In this document: positions 1-7,762 of the stretch, piece by piece
How positions within the stretch are numbered: the first letter of the stretch is position 1
Layout: every line of letters begins with the position of its first letter
Source of the DNA: a virus
Virus record (IMG/VR): IMGVR_UViG_3300020193_000117
Coordinates: 1 to 27,467 of that record
Reading direction: 5' to 3' (one strand)
Length of the DNA stretch: 27,467 bases
The notes under the pieces: generated by a model
What the model saw: only the letters and a program-made list of their open reading frames with translations
The model's database searches: none
What the model was told of the DNA's origin: nothing
Position numbers and translations under genes: made by a program

Positions 1-488
1 AAACCCCTTATAATGAATATGTTTTTTCGCCTCAAACAAAAAGATTAGATAGATTAACCCCTCTAGACCCCGAGAGCGGACTTACAGACTTTATCCAGGT
101 TTATAATAGTTTATTTTCTTATATAGATAGCCAAGCAAGTTCATTAATTCCAACATCTGCCCTCTACCAAGCTAGGATAACACCTACATATATGCCCTCT
201 ACTCAAGACATTTGGATATTAGCTAATTCAAAATCAAATGGTTCTTTAGTTCAAGTAACTTGGAAATCATCGAAGAATTTCAATTTACTTTTTCTTAATT
301 TGATTATAGGAAATAGAAGTCAAACAAATGAAAATCCCATCCAACGAACTTGGCAAACGTGGTATGGTCAAAGTCCTGATCAATATGGCGATACAGGCCG
401 AATCACTGCAGAGCTAGCCGAGTTTAACCATATAATATCTAGTCAGGCTGAGGCAAGAGATCTCTACCCAATTTGGACTGAAATGTAG
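1..488 (+). CDS. 3' end of an unrecognised phage gene (5' truncated)
   Basis: The frame is open from base 3 at the window edge to a TAG at 486-488, so about 161 codons are visible and the true start lies upstream. An ATG at 192 is internal, because the same frame carries plausible protein sequence before it (for example RLDRLTPLDPESGL and QVYNSLFSYIDSQ). The visible part is rich in Ser, Asn, Gln and Trp (WQTWYGQSPDQYGD), has no obvious membrane segment, and has no catalytic motif I can name. The 28-base gap to the next gene and the same strand suggest one transcription unit with the glutaredoxin-like gene. It could be a structural or assembly protein, as most of the window is, but I do not recognise the family. 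Confidence 0.6.
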   Translation, partial: TPYNEYVFSPQTKRLDRLTPLDPESGLTDFIQVYNSLFSYIDSQASSLIPTSALYQARITPTYMPSTQDIWILANSKSNGSLVQVTWKSSKNFNLLFLNLIIGNRSQTNENPIQRTWQTWYGQSPDQYGDTGRITAELAEFNHIISSQAEARDLYPIWTEM

Positions 489-516
489 GGTAAAATTTAT
501 AAAAAATAGTTTTTAT

Positions 517-849
517 ATGAATAAAAAAGTTATATTAATAGTACGTGAAGGATGTCAATTATGTGAAGTATTAGAACATGAACTAGTACATAATGAAAAA
601 CTCGAAGTTCTTACTTTTTCAGATATTACTCATCCTAATATATTTCAAGAATTTACTCAAAGATTTGGTATTAATAGATACCCAGCTATTCAAATAGATG
701 ATGGAAATAATTTTATCACTATACATGGAGACCCTAATTTTATAGAATCTACTAGTGGTGCTGGTTCTAATATGAATGAAACTTTATTCTATTTCGAAAA
801 TACAATTAACAAACAAATAATTCGACTAAAAGAATTACTTAAAGACTAA
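517..849 (+). CDS. Glutaredoxin/thioredoxin-like protein
   Basis: This 110-aa protein starts with a hydrophobic beta strand (KKVILIVREG) followed by Cys13-Gln-Leu-Cys16, the CxxC redox pair of the glutaredoxin/thioredoxin fold. A segment INRYPAIQI supplies the cis-proline (Pro56) that normally packs against the active site. Together these support a thiol-disulfide oxidoreductase. In T4-like phages such proteins (NrdC) donate electrons to ribonucleotide reductase, but no reductase gene is in this window, so the partner is unknown. The C-terminal half (about residues 70-110) is polar and helical and longer than in a minimal glutaredoxin. The start lacks a Shine-Dalgarno sequence and is preceded by an A/T-rich 28-base gap. 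The fold is fairly certain; the substrate is not. Confidence 0.75.
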   Translation: MNKKVILIVREGCQLCEVLEHELVHNEKLEVLTFSDITHPNIFQEFTQRFGINRYPAIQIDDGNNFITIHGDPNFIESTSGAGSNMNETLFYFENTINKQIIRLKELLKD

Positions 850-870
850 TTTGGAAACCCTCCAAGCAGG

Positions 871-898
871 ACGTATATTTATATATAATTAAATACGT
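871..898 (+). promoter_or_regulatory. Candidate phage promoter TATATTTATATATA with flanking inverted repeat
   Basis: In the 50-base gap before the HD-domain gene, TATATTTATATATA occupies 874-887, 26 bases before the ATG at 900. It is bracketed by ACGTAT (871-876) and its reverse complement ATACGT (893-898). The same 14-mer recurs at 17756-17769, and its first 12 bases recur at 10544-10555, at nearly the same distance from a start codon. A promoter for the phage sigma factor is the likeliest reading. The direction is not settled, because the complementary strand carries the exact T4 late element TATAAATA. Confidence 0.45.
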
Positions 899-899
899 T

Positions 900-1682
900 A
901 TGCTTCAAGCTGAACAAATTAAACAAAACTGGGACACGTTCCTAAACATAATCGATATGCATATCACTGGCGAACGCAAGGATAGGCTACTCGAATTTTA
1001 TAAGCAATATGAAGATAGATTTGTATTGCTTCCTGCTTCTCACAAAAAAGCTTATCACAATTGTTTTCCAGGCGGTTACATCGACCATGTGCTGCGGGTT
1101 ATAGAATGTTCTCTTAAATTGGATAAGGTTTGGAGAGAAATGGGTATGGCTAATACCTATACAACTGAAGAATTAGTGTTTGCTGCTATCAATCACGATT
1201 TAGGTAAATTTGGAACTCTAGAACAAACATCTGTTTTCGATAATGATAATGAATGGGAAATAAAAAATAGAGGTGAACTATATAAGTTTAATACTAATAT
1301 TACGTACATGTCTGTCCCAGATAGAAGTTTACATATTTTATTTTCAGTAGGTATTAATATGACTGAAAACGAATATATTGCTATTAAAACACATGATGGT
1401 ATGTATGATGAAGCAAATAAATCATATTTGTTATCTTATATGCCTGAAACTAAACCTCGTTCATCTTTACTTTACGTTTTACATCATGCTGATATAATGG
1501 CTGCCCGCATTGAATATGAGCGTGAGTGGTTACCAAAATTGATGAATAATAAATCTTCAAAATCCACTCCTAAAAAAGAATTTATACTAAATAAATCAGG
1601 TCAATCAGCACAAATACAAAAAGCACTTAAAACAATGGGTAACGAAAATTTATCTAACATATTAAAAAATATATCACTATGA
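900..1682 (+). CDS. HD-domain metal-dependent phosphohydrolase
   Basis: This 260-aa protein carries the spaced metal ligands of the HD superfamily: His63 in GGYIDHVLRV, the His99-Asp100 doublet in NHDLGK, an extra His165 in KTHDG, and Asp198 in HHADIMAAR. The arrangement resembles the HD domain of YhaM-type exoribonucleases and phage HD phosphohydrolases, which cleave phosphodiester or phosphomonoester bonds of nucleotides or RNA. The substrate cannot be read from sequence. A lysine/serine-rich linker (about 215-225) precedes a short C-terminal helix, and there is no nucleic-acid-binding domain that I recognise. The stop overlaps the next gene's ATG (ATGA at 1679-1682), implying coupled translation with the membrane protein. 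The start at 900 follows the promoter-like motif and no in-frame ATG precedes it closely. Confidence 0.8.
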   Translation: MLQAEQIKQNWDTFLNIIDMHITGERKDRLLEFYKQYEDRFVLLPASHKKAYHNCFPGGYIDHVLRVIECSLKLDKVWREMGMANTYTTEELVFAAINHDLGKFGTLEQTSVFDNDNEWEIKNRGELYKFNTNITYMSVPDRSLHILFSVGINMTENEYIAIKTHDGMYDEANKSYLLSYMPETKPRSSLLYVLHHADIMAARIEYEREWLPKLMNNKSSKSTPKKEFILNKSGQSAQIQKALKTMGNENLSNILKNISL

Positions 1683-1954
1683 TTTGGGGAATAATAGCTA
1701 TCATACTTTGGGTAGCAACAATTGTAGGTTACATTATTCGTAATCTAATGATTCAAAACGAAAGATTAACTAGTTTAGTTGAAGAAAGAGATATCTATAT
1801 TAACAATCTTGATGCGGTGGTTGAAAATATTAATAAACGCTTGCAAGAAGTTGATAATAGAGGCACATTTGCAAGCGATGATGAAGTAGGTTTCTTCTTC
1901 AATAGCCTAAAACAAATGTCTGAAACACTAAACGTGTATAAAATAAGAAAATAA
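1679..1954 (+). CDS. Small membrane-anchored coiled-coil protein
   Basis: This 91-aa protein has one N-terminal hydrophobic segment (about residues 2-22, WGIIAIILWVATIVGYII). The rest is charged and heptad-like (NERLTSLVEERDIYINNL, then VVENINKRLQEVDNR), as expected for a coiled coil held at the inner membrane with the bulk in the cytoplasm. It has no cysteine-based lipobox and no signal-peptidase site that I can see, so the segment is probably an anchor. It is translationally coupled to the HD hydrolase (ATGA overlap) and ends three bases before the sigma factor gene. It could be a spanin-like, superinfection-exclusion or anchoring protein, but nothing in the sequence decides this. I do not recognise the family. 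Confidence 0.65.
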   Translation: MIWGIIAIILWVATIVGYIIRNLMIQNERLTSLVEERDIYINNLDAVVENINKRLQEVDNRGTFASDDEVGFFFNSLKQMSETLNVYKIRK

Positions 1955-1957
1955 TAA

Positions 1958-2728
1958 ATGATAAAAAATACAATTGATGAATTATTAAAGGACAACAGTG
2001 TAACCCTCACAAAACGAGGTACAGTGCGTAAACGCAAACCAAAAGAATCAAATATTTACTTTACTTCAGATACTGAAGAAGCAATTTTAGAGTATTTACA
2101 GACAAAAAATCCTGCTAAACGTAATAAAATCTTTAATGAACGTATTAACTATGCTTTCCATAAATTAGCAGAAAACATTATTCATACGTTTAAATTTTAT
2201 TATACTGAAGTAAATACAATTGATGAACTTAAACATGAGGTGGTAGCGTTTTTGCTTGAAAAATTACATTTGTATAAGCAAGAAAAGGGTAAAGCATATT
2301 CATATTTTGGCACAATTGCTAAGCGTTATTTAATTTTATATAATGTTGCTAATTATAAAAAGTTAAAAGAAAAAGCTGAAGTAAATGCTGTAGATGAAGA
2401 TAAATCTATTCTTATTAATTTAATGAATGAAGAACACAATAATATGCCTATCAATAATTTCATTAATGTATTTATTAGTCATATTGATAAAAATTTATAT
2501 AAATATTTTCCCAAAGAGGATGATGCTAAAACAGCAGATGCGGTAATAGAATTATTTAGGAGACGTGAAAACTTAGACATACTTAATAAAAAAGGCATAT
2601 ACATTTATATAAGAGAGATAACAAACCAATCAACTCCTCAAATTACTAAGGTAATTAAAAAATTAAAAACAATATATAAAACGTTACTTTCTCAATATCT
2701 TGAGCATGATAGTTTAATTAATATCTAA
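1958..2728 (+). CDS. T4 gp55-like late RNA polymerase sigma factor
   Basis: This 256-aa basic protein resembles the sigma-70-family late factors of T4-like phages. About residues 39-130 match the region 2 pattern: a helix with AKRNKIFNERINYAF, then NTIDELKHEVVAFLLEKL, then GKAYSYFGTIAKRYLI, the last being the aromatic-rich stretch that in sigma factors contacts the -10 element. Near the C-terminus (about 217-248), EITNQSTPQITKVIKKLK reads as a helix-turn-helix, perhaps a region 4 remnant. T4 gp55 is shorter (185 aa), so this one has an N-terminal basic tail (TKRGTVRKRKPKE) and an added middle section. It would redirect host RNA polymerase to late structural genes such as those following it. 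The recurrent TATATTTATATA elements in this window are candidate targets. Confidence 0.7.
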   Translation: MIKNTIDELLKDNSVTLTKRGTVRKRKPKESNIYFTSDTEEAILEYLQTKNPAKRNKIFNERINYAFHKLAENIIHTFKFYYTEVNTIDELKHEVVAFLLEKLHLYKQEKGKAYSYFGTIAKRYLILYNVANYKKLKEKAEVNAVDEDKSILINLMNEEHNNMPINNFINVFISHIDKNLYKYFPKEDDAKTADAVIELFRRRENLDILNKKGIYIYIREITNQSTPQITKVIKKLKTIYKTLLSQYLEHDSLINI

Positions 2729-2739
2729 AAGTTTTATAA

Positions 2740-2755
2740 GACAATATTTATTGTC
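2740..2755 (+). repeat. Perfect inverted repeat GACAATA-TT-TATTGTC before gene 2765
   Basis: In the 36-base gap between the sigma factor gene and the next gene, GACAATA (2740-2746) and TATTGTC (2749-2755) are exact reverse complements separated by two bases. No T-run follows (AAAACGTGT leads directly into the ATG), so this is not a standard terminator. It could be a protein-binding operator or a small RNA hairpin just upstream of the start. It also contains the AATATTTATT element seen elsewhere in intergenic gaps. Confidence 0.45.
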
Positions 2756-2764
2756 AAAACGTGT

Positions 2765-3139
2765 ATGGATTTTAATCAAGTAATATTGTTCGGGAATAAA
2801 ACGTTCGCCGACTTACTAAAAGAAATTTATAATAATTCCAAAGATAAAGAGAAGCAAATTTCTACTTTAATTCAGGGTTTAAAACCATTAATCGAATCTC
2901 CAGGGGATGCTACCCTCATTGTTCCATTGATTAAAGAATATATGGAAATAGCCGTTAAAAACGACGAGGCATTAATCAAAATGGCTGGTATTGTTCAACG
3001 TGCTATGATGAATGCTGGTGCTAACGAGGATTTACTTTTAAGTGACGCCGATAAGGAAATGTTATTTAAAAGTTTAGATGACTTGGGTACAAATATTAAA
3101 CAAACTGAAATAAAAGAAGTAGATGTCGTTAATTCCTAA
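2765..3139 (+). CDS. Small helical protein of unknown function, upstream of baseplate hub
   Basis: This 124-aa protein is predicted to be mostly helical and acidic (for example LSDADKEMLFKSLDDLG), with no cysteine, no membrane segment and no enzyme motif. Its last 17 bases overlap the start of the gp5-like hub gene in another frame, so the two are probably translated together, and its product may act with the hub. Small helical proteins in this position in T4-like phages include hub assembly factors (the gp26/gp51 type), but I see no sequence match that would justify the name. The ATG at 2765 follows the inverted repeat at 2740-2755 and lacks a Shine-Dalgarno sequence. Confidence 0.6.
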   Translation: MDFNQVILFGNKTFADLLKEIYNNSKDKEKQISTLIQGLKPLIESPGDATLIVPLIKEYMEIAVKNDEALIKMAGIVQRAMMNAGANEDLLLSDADKEMLFKSLDDLGTNIKQTEIKEVDVVNS

Positions 3140-5159
3140 TTTTGGGGGCAATGTTGCTGGATTTGGCCGTCAAACCAAAAGTGGCCGTAAACCACAAATT
3201 TTCCCTGCTAGGGTTAAGGATATTGTATTACAACCTAGTACGAACCCTAACTCATTATTTTCTCTAAATAAAGGATATCCTTCTATAGGATATATTACTT
3301 TCCATCCTTTATATTCGGTTGTTGATACAGATAATCAAGCCAATTTAATAGCTGCGCCAATGGATGTAAACATTAGGCGTTTACCTTTAATTAATGAAAT
3401 TGTATTAATAATACAATCAACAGATATATTAAACGAAGATCCTCAAGCGCAAAAATATTATTATCTAAATAATGTTAATGTTTGGAATAGTGTACATCAT
3501 AATGGTTTTCCTGATTTACAAAACTTATCGGCAACACAAAAAACTGAGGTATTACTTGGGTATTTAAGTACTCAAAATGGGTTAGTAAAAAAACAAGATG
3601 ATTCACCTAAAGATTTATATTTAGGAAATACATTTATTGAAGATCCACAAATTCGAAATTTATATCCTGTTGAGGGTGATACCATGATTGAAGGGCGTTT
3701 TGGTAACTCAATCCGCTTTTCCCACACATCAATATTTCCCTCTCAATCAGTAACAAGTCCTTGGAGTAAAACAGGAAAAAATACAAGTCCAATTACTATT
3801 ATTCGCAATGGACAAACAAAACAAACTCCATCTATAAGGTGGACTCCTATATTTGAAGATATTGATGGTGATGCTTCATCAATTTATCTTACTAATGGGC
3901 AGGAGATCAATATGACTTTTGCTTCTAAAAATTTAGCATCATACAATATGGTCGTTACTGCATCAGCAGCAGTAGTTCAAATTCCTAATGTTGTAGTACA
4001 ACCTCAAAATCAACCAATGATTGAATCAGATGCTAAAGAATTAGAATTAGCGTCTCAAACTCCTGTCGATGTATTAACACCTAGTGGTACCTCAGGTACT
4101 TCAGGAACTTCAGGTTCATCAGGCACAAGCGGAACTTCAGGTTCCTCAGGCACAAGCGGAACTTCAGGTAATAATTCAACAACTCAAAACCCTCCACCCA
4201 CTTCATCAGTAAATCCCGCTCCAGAAAAAACACCTACATCAGGTCCTGGTTCTTCTAAATATGAACCTATTCCTGAATCTAAATTAGGACCATTAACGTG
4301 GGCGGGTGAAGAAGTTATGCCTTTATCATATCAAGAAAATTATGCTCAAATAGAAGAAGATGAGTCTCAATATTGGGATACAAATCCACCACCTACTGTT
4401 ATCCCTAAGGAATTAGAAGAATTTATACCACCTTTACCACCAGGAGCTACTACTACTATAGAAGTTAATTTAACTCCTGAACAACTTGAACGAGCTAAAA
4501 CATTAACTGCTAAATCTGGTTTAGATATAGTTCCTGGAAATTATACTAACAATGATGGTAATCCAATAACATTAGCTGTAGTAGGTAGTCAAGTAGTAGA
4601 AATCGAAGCAGCTAAAGCATTTATAGTAATGGCTGCTGCTGCTAAAGCCGCCCATGTTACTATTCTAGTTAATAGTGGATATAGACCTCCATGGAAAGAG
4701 GTTAAGTGTAAATCTAGCAAAGGTGTAAATCTTACATTTATAGATCAATATCAATTGAGAAACCTTAAAAGATGGCAAGATGCTGGAAGTATATGTGGAA
4801 CATATGATGAAAAACAAAGAAGGGAAGCTGCTCCTAGGTGTTTCTTTCCACAAACTGCTCCTCCTGGTAAATCTAGACATGGAGATGGAATTGCTATTGA
4901 TATTAATACTGGTGGATTCCCATCTAAATTACCCCCCACAACTGCTTTAACTAATGTATTTGTATGGATGGCTTTAAATGGTTGGAAATATGGATTTTTT
5001 AGAACAGTACGATCCGAAACTTGGCATTGGGAATATCATCCACAATTAGCAAAAAAAGGACCATACGCTAAATTAAAAGGAGTAGCAGATGCTAATTTCA
5101 AAAGAACTATGACTCTTAATGGTGTAACATATGATTTAGGAAATATTAAAGTAGTATAA
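3123..5159 (+). CDS. gp5-like baseplate hub/tail spike with C-terminal M15 (VanY-type) peptidase
   Basis: This 678-aa protein has three parts. Residues 1 to about 290 form a beta-rich OB-fold-type domain with VEGDTMIEGRFGNSIRFSHT, a signature I associate with gp5-like hub proteins. Residues 300-450 are a low-complexity linker including a Ser-Gly-Thr repeat (321-349). Residues about 470-650 are an M15 D,D-carboxypeptidase/endopeptidase: SGYRPP, then SRHGDGIAID with His586 and Asp593 as zinc ligands, then ETWH with catalytic Glu632 and ligand His635. The peptidase would cut peptidoglycan stem peptides during tail penetration. T4 gp5 instead carries a lysozyme that cuts the glycan strand. The start overlaps the preceding gene by 17 bases, and the needle-like protein follows one base after the stop. 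Confidence 0.85.
   Translation: MSLIPNFGGNVAGFGRQTKSGRKPQIFPARVKDIVLQPSTNPNSLFSLNKGYPSIGYITFHPLYSVVDTDNQANLIAAPMDVNIRRLPLINEIVLIIQSTDILNEDPQAQKYYYLNNVNVWNSVHHNGFPDLQNLSATQKTEVLLGYLSTQNGLVKKQDDSPKDLYLGNTFIEDPQIRNLYPVEGDTMIEGRFGNSIRFSHTSIFPSQSVTSPWSKTGKNTSPITIIRNGQTKQTPSIRWTPIFEDIDGDASSIYLTNGQEINMTFASKNLASYNMVVTASAAVVQIPNVVVQPQNQPMIESDAKELELASQTPVDVLTPSGTSGTSGTSGSSGTSGTSGSSGTSGTSGNNSTTQNPPPTSSVNPAPEKTPTSGPGSSKYEPIPESKLGPLTWAGEEVMPLSYQENYAQIEEDESQYWDTNPPPTVIPKELEEFIPPLPPGATTTIEVNLTPEQLERAKTLTAKSGLDIVPGNYTNNDGNPITLAVVGSQVVEIEAAKAFIVMAAAAKAAHVTILVNSGYRPPWKEVKCKSSKGVNLTFIDQYQLRNLKRWQDAGSICGTYDEKQRREAAPRCFFPQTAPPGKSRHGDGIAIDINTGGFPSKLPPTTALTNVFVWMALNGWKYGFFRTVRSETWHWEYHPQLAKKGPYAKLKGVADANFKRTMTLNGVTYDLGNIKVV
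4083..4169 (+). repeat. Tandem codon repeat encoding a Ser-Gly-Thr linker in the hub protein
   Basis: Twenty-nine codons encode SGT and SGS triplets (residues 321-349 of the hub protein). At DNA level, two 27-base copies beginning at the GGTTC of 4114 and 4140 (each GGTTC-TCAGGCACAAGCGGAAC with a single base difference) lie in tandem, which points to slippage or recombination. The region is probably a flexible spacer between hub and peptidase. Its length is likely to vary between related phages. Confidence 0.8.
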
Positions 5160-5160
5160 A

Positions 5161-5580
5161 ATGGCATACACTCCAGAATTTCCATATAAAGGTGATCAAG
5201 CAATTATAACATCAGGGCGAGTATTATTAAATGCTAAGGATGATTCTGTGTTTATATTTGCTAAAAAATCAATAGGTTTTTCTTCAGCTGGTACTATTAA
5301 TTTTGATAGTGATGATGCATGTATTATTAATTCACCTAAAATTTATTTAGGATTAAATGCAACTGAACCACTAGTTAGAGGGGGAAGATTAGCTGATTAT
5401 TTAGGAGATTTAAATGATTCTTTAGTTCTATTAGCTAAGGCTTTATCGAAAGTAAGAATTCTTCCAGATGGATCTACTTTTGTGGCTCTTAACGTTGCGG
5501 GAGCTGATTTATTAAAAACAATTGAATTACTATCTACTCAAGTAGATGGTTTATTATCAAAAAATAATTTTACACTATAA
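5161..5580 (+). CDS. Needle-like beta-helix baseplate protein (separate gp5 C-terminus equivalent)
   Basis: This 139-aa protein is beta-rich in its first 70 residues, with short strands alternating every 6-10 residues (AIITSGRVLLNA, SVFIFAKKSIGFSS, GTINFDSDDACIINSPKIYLG). This is the pattern of intertwined beta-helix needles such as the gp5 C-terminal domain or VgrG spikes. The second half (GGRLADYLGDLNDSLVLLAKAL) is helical and may cap or trimerise the needle. It begins one base after the hub gene and ends exactly where the next gene starts, so it belongs to the hub operon. In T4 the needle is fused to gp5; here it is apparently encoded on its own. The spike role is inferred from pattern and position, not from a catalytic residue. 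Confidence 0.6.
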   Translation: MAYTPEFPYKGDQAIITSGRVLLNAKDDSVFIFAKKSIGFSSAGTINFDSDDACIINSPKIYLGLNATEPLVRGGRLADYLGDLNDSLVLLAKALSKVRILPDGSTFVALNVAGADLLKTIELLSTQVDGLLSKNNFTL

Positions 5581-7731
5581 ATGCCTTCTCCTCCTACTCC
5601 AAATACTAACCCTAATCCTAATCAGGCACCAATTCAATCTACTCCACCTGCTGCACCCACTCCTTCTCCAGCGGCTGGTTCAACTACACCTGCGGCTGCA
5701 GTAAAACCTCTTTCTCAACAAGAGGTATTTGCATTAAATAAGCAAAACATTCCTACAGGTGAGATGGCAAACGTAAAAGAAATGCAAGAAGTAGTTGCTA
5801 GACTTGACACCAAAAGAACCAAAAGAAAAAAATTAAGATTAAAAGAAAGGGAAGTAATCAGACAACTTAAAGGAATAACTCCAATGGATTACCCTTATGA
5901 TGCTTCGAACATGGGTAAATTTTTACAAAATGCTACTACTCGAGCTATTCAAATAAGTAAAGACATAAAGAAAGTAATAGTTAAAGCATCAGACAAAGTT
6001 GAAACAATAAATGAAATTGATTTATGTAATTTAGTAAGTTATTTTCTCACACAAGCTTTACCCTCAGGATCTAATGTAGAACAACAATTCCAAAAAGTAA
6101 AAGATCAAGCTAGTGAATTATTACAGAAAATAGAAGAAACAGAACAAAAAATTGTTAATCAACCTTTTACTAAATCTTCTATAGCTCCTCCTGCTAATGC
6201 TTTAACAGGAAGTGTTACTTCATCTAGTGCAACTACTAATGTAAATAGTGGGGCACCTGCTCCAACTAACATAGCTGCTCAAAACGCAAATTATGGTGGC
6301 AGTGGAACATTTAATACACCCCCTCCCCCAGCTGTTCAATCTGTAATAGGAGGAAATAATGGAACTTCTGCTACAATAGGCAGTACTTTAGATGCAATAC
6401 GTTCAGTAAAGGGACTTATTGATGGTTTAAATATCCCTACTCCAGTATTAAGAGTAATTCCTGGGGGAGGTAAATTACTAAGTTCATTAAAAAGAATTAA
6501 TGAACAAATTCCCACTAATATAAGTAATTTCCCTAATCAGGATTTACAAAAAATTACTCAATCATTTTCTGAGTTAAAAAATATATTATCCGGTATTTCA
6601 AGTGCTGAAAATCCTGCTGATTTATTAGCAGTATTTCAAGCGAAAAATGCCATAACTAAATTACAGGATAAACTAAATCCTGTTAAAATTATTCCTGCAT
6701 TAAACGAAATTGTAAAATCACTTGAAGTTTTAAGTAAAGTTTTAAATACAATTACAAGTTATTTAGGTAAAATAACTACTGTTGTAAAAACATTAAGCAT
6801 AATTGTAAACGTATTTGAAGTTTTAATTAAATATATTCGTAAATTACCTCTTCCTGCCCGTTGGGCAACAGTTGGTGTTATTGTCACTCTCAGCAATATA
6901 GCAGATAAGCTAGAAAAAAAAGTAAAACAAATATCTTCTGATTTATCTCAAGTATCTTATTTCTTATCTACATTTGTTTCTATAATATCAGGTATTAATA
7001 GAAAATTAGCTGTATTAGTTTTAGATTTAAGAATTTTATTACAAAACCTCAAAAAATGTAAAAAAACAACTAATCTTCCTATAACTGAAAAATTAGAAGC
7101 AGCAACGTTAGTTTTAGAAAATAGTTTAGCTGCTTTAGAAGATGTTTTACCAAAAACTAATCCAAATAAAAAGATTATATATAAAGGATTTACTTTAGAA
7201 ATTATTGAAGAACAAGTAACTGATGAAGGTATTTCTATAAATAGAAGATATGGTGTTGCTTTAAATGCAAGAGGAGTAGTAGTTGTTCAAACTAAATTAA
7301 CATTTGCTACTAATCTTGATATAATAAGAAATGAATTACGTTATTTAATTGATGCAAATAATCTTAATGCAAACCCAATTGCTCAAAATACAATAAGTGA
7401 AGAAAATCAAATTCTTGCAGATCTTGATTTACCAAGTGAACAAGAACAAATAGATGATGCTGCTGAAGCTCAAGCACAAATTGATAATTTAATTAAACAG
7501 ATTCCTGCTGAAGAAAATCTTAAAAAAGAACGTAGTAAAAAAGATAAACGTAAGTTTAGACGTTTGATACGTGTAGTTAAAAGATTAAGAACAACAGTAA
7601 TTTTTGGTAAAAAATTAACTAAAGAACAAATTAAAGCTAAAGTATTAAATAAAAATAGATTTGACCAATTTGACGAATCTGATTTTGAAGAAGCATGGAA
7701 AGCTAGCCAATCAGCCATTATACCAATGTAA
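5581..7731 (+). CDS. Large helical tail/baseplate structural protein, family uncertain
   Basis: This 716-aa protein begins with a Pro/Thr/Asn-rich disordered tail (residues 1-45). A basic helical section follows (KRTKRKKLRLKEREV, about 77-92), then a second low-complexity Gly/Pro stretch (about 200-260), then a long hydrophobic helical region (about 340-510) with segments such as ISTIIVNVFEVLIKYI-like helices at 405-430. A compact beta segment (YKGFTLEIIEEQV and RRYGVALNARGVVVV, about 535-565) precedes a charged helical C-terminus with KKERSKKDKRKFRR. The length and hydrophobic helices resemble a tape-measure protein, but its place between the needle and gp25 argues for a baseplate or hub-associated role. 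No enzyme motif is visible. The start directly abuts the preceding stop. Confidence 0.65.
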   Translation: MPSPPTPNTNPNPNQAPIQSTPPAAPTPSPAAGSTTPAAAVKPLSQQEVFALNKQNIPTGEMANVKEMQEVVARLDTKRTKRKKLRLKEREVIRQLKGITPMDYPYDASNMGKFLQNATTRAIQISKDIKKVIVKASDKVETINEIDLCNLVSYFLTQALPSGSNVEQQFQKVKDQASELLQKIEETEQKIVNQPFTKSSIAPPANALTGSVTSSSATTNVNSGAPAPTNIAAQNANYGGSGTFNTPPPPAVQSVIGGNNGTSATIGSTLDAIRSVKGLIDGLNIPTPVLRVIPGGGKLLSSLKRINEQIPTNISNFPNQDLQKITQSFSELKNILSGISSAENPADLLAVFQAKNAITKLQDKLNPVKIIPALNEIVKSLEVLSKVLNTITSYLGKITTVVKTLSIIVNVFEVLIKYIRKLPLPARWATVGVIVTLSNIADKLEKKVKQISSDLSQVSYFLSTFVSIISGINRKLAVLVLDLRILLQNLKKCKKTTNLPITEKLEAATLVLENSLAALEDVLPKTNPNKKIIYKGFTLEIIEEQVTDEGISINRRYGVALNARGVVVVQTKLTFATNLDIIRNELRYLIDANNLNANPIAQNTISEENQILADLDLPSEQEQIDDAAEAQAQIDNLIKQIPAEENLKKERSKKDKRKFRRLIRVVKRLRTTVIFGKKLTKEQIKAKVLNKNRFDQFDESDFEEAWKASQSAIIPM

Positions 7732-7745
7732 ATAAATTATGGTTT

Positions 7746-7759
7746 TATAAATATTTATA
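7746..7759 (+). promoter_or_regulatory. Candidate late promoter, 14-bp palindrome TATAAATATTTATA
   Basis: The gap before the gene at 7763 holds a perfect 14-base palindrome, TATAAATATTTATA. Its left half contains TATAAATA (7746-7753), the T4 late promoter consensus in the correct orientation. Its right half contains TATTTATA, the core of the motif found before other genes here. Transcription starting about a dozen bases after the element would leave almost no leader before the ATG at 7763, which is a reason for caution. Confidence 0.4.
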
Positions 7760-7762
7760 TAT

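Noticed and set aside
192-488. A complete 98-aa gene starting at the ATG at 192
   Set aside because: The same frame is open back to the window edge with plausible protein sequence, so the ATG is internal to a truncated gene.
517-849. Val-Arg-Glu-Gly near the N-terminus of the glutaredoxin-like protein as a prohead-protease site
   Set aside because: It lies inside the first beta strand of the redox fold, immediately before the CxxC, and has Val instead of Ile or Leu.
1795-2037. Minus-strand open frames (here and at 4665, 7470, 7711, 12719, 13111, 13787, 23829, 24845, 25944, 26811, 27130)
   Set aside because: All lie within convincing plus-strand genes, have no recognisable domain and no supporting start signals.
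4083-4169. Short tandem repeats that could be read as a CRISPR-like array
   Set aside because: The repeats stay in frame inside the hub gene, encode SGT triplets, and lack spacers.
5581-7731. Naming the 716-aa protein the tape measure
   Set aside because: Length and helices fit, but its location next to gp25 and the mixed beta segment do not, so the call was left open.
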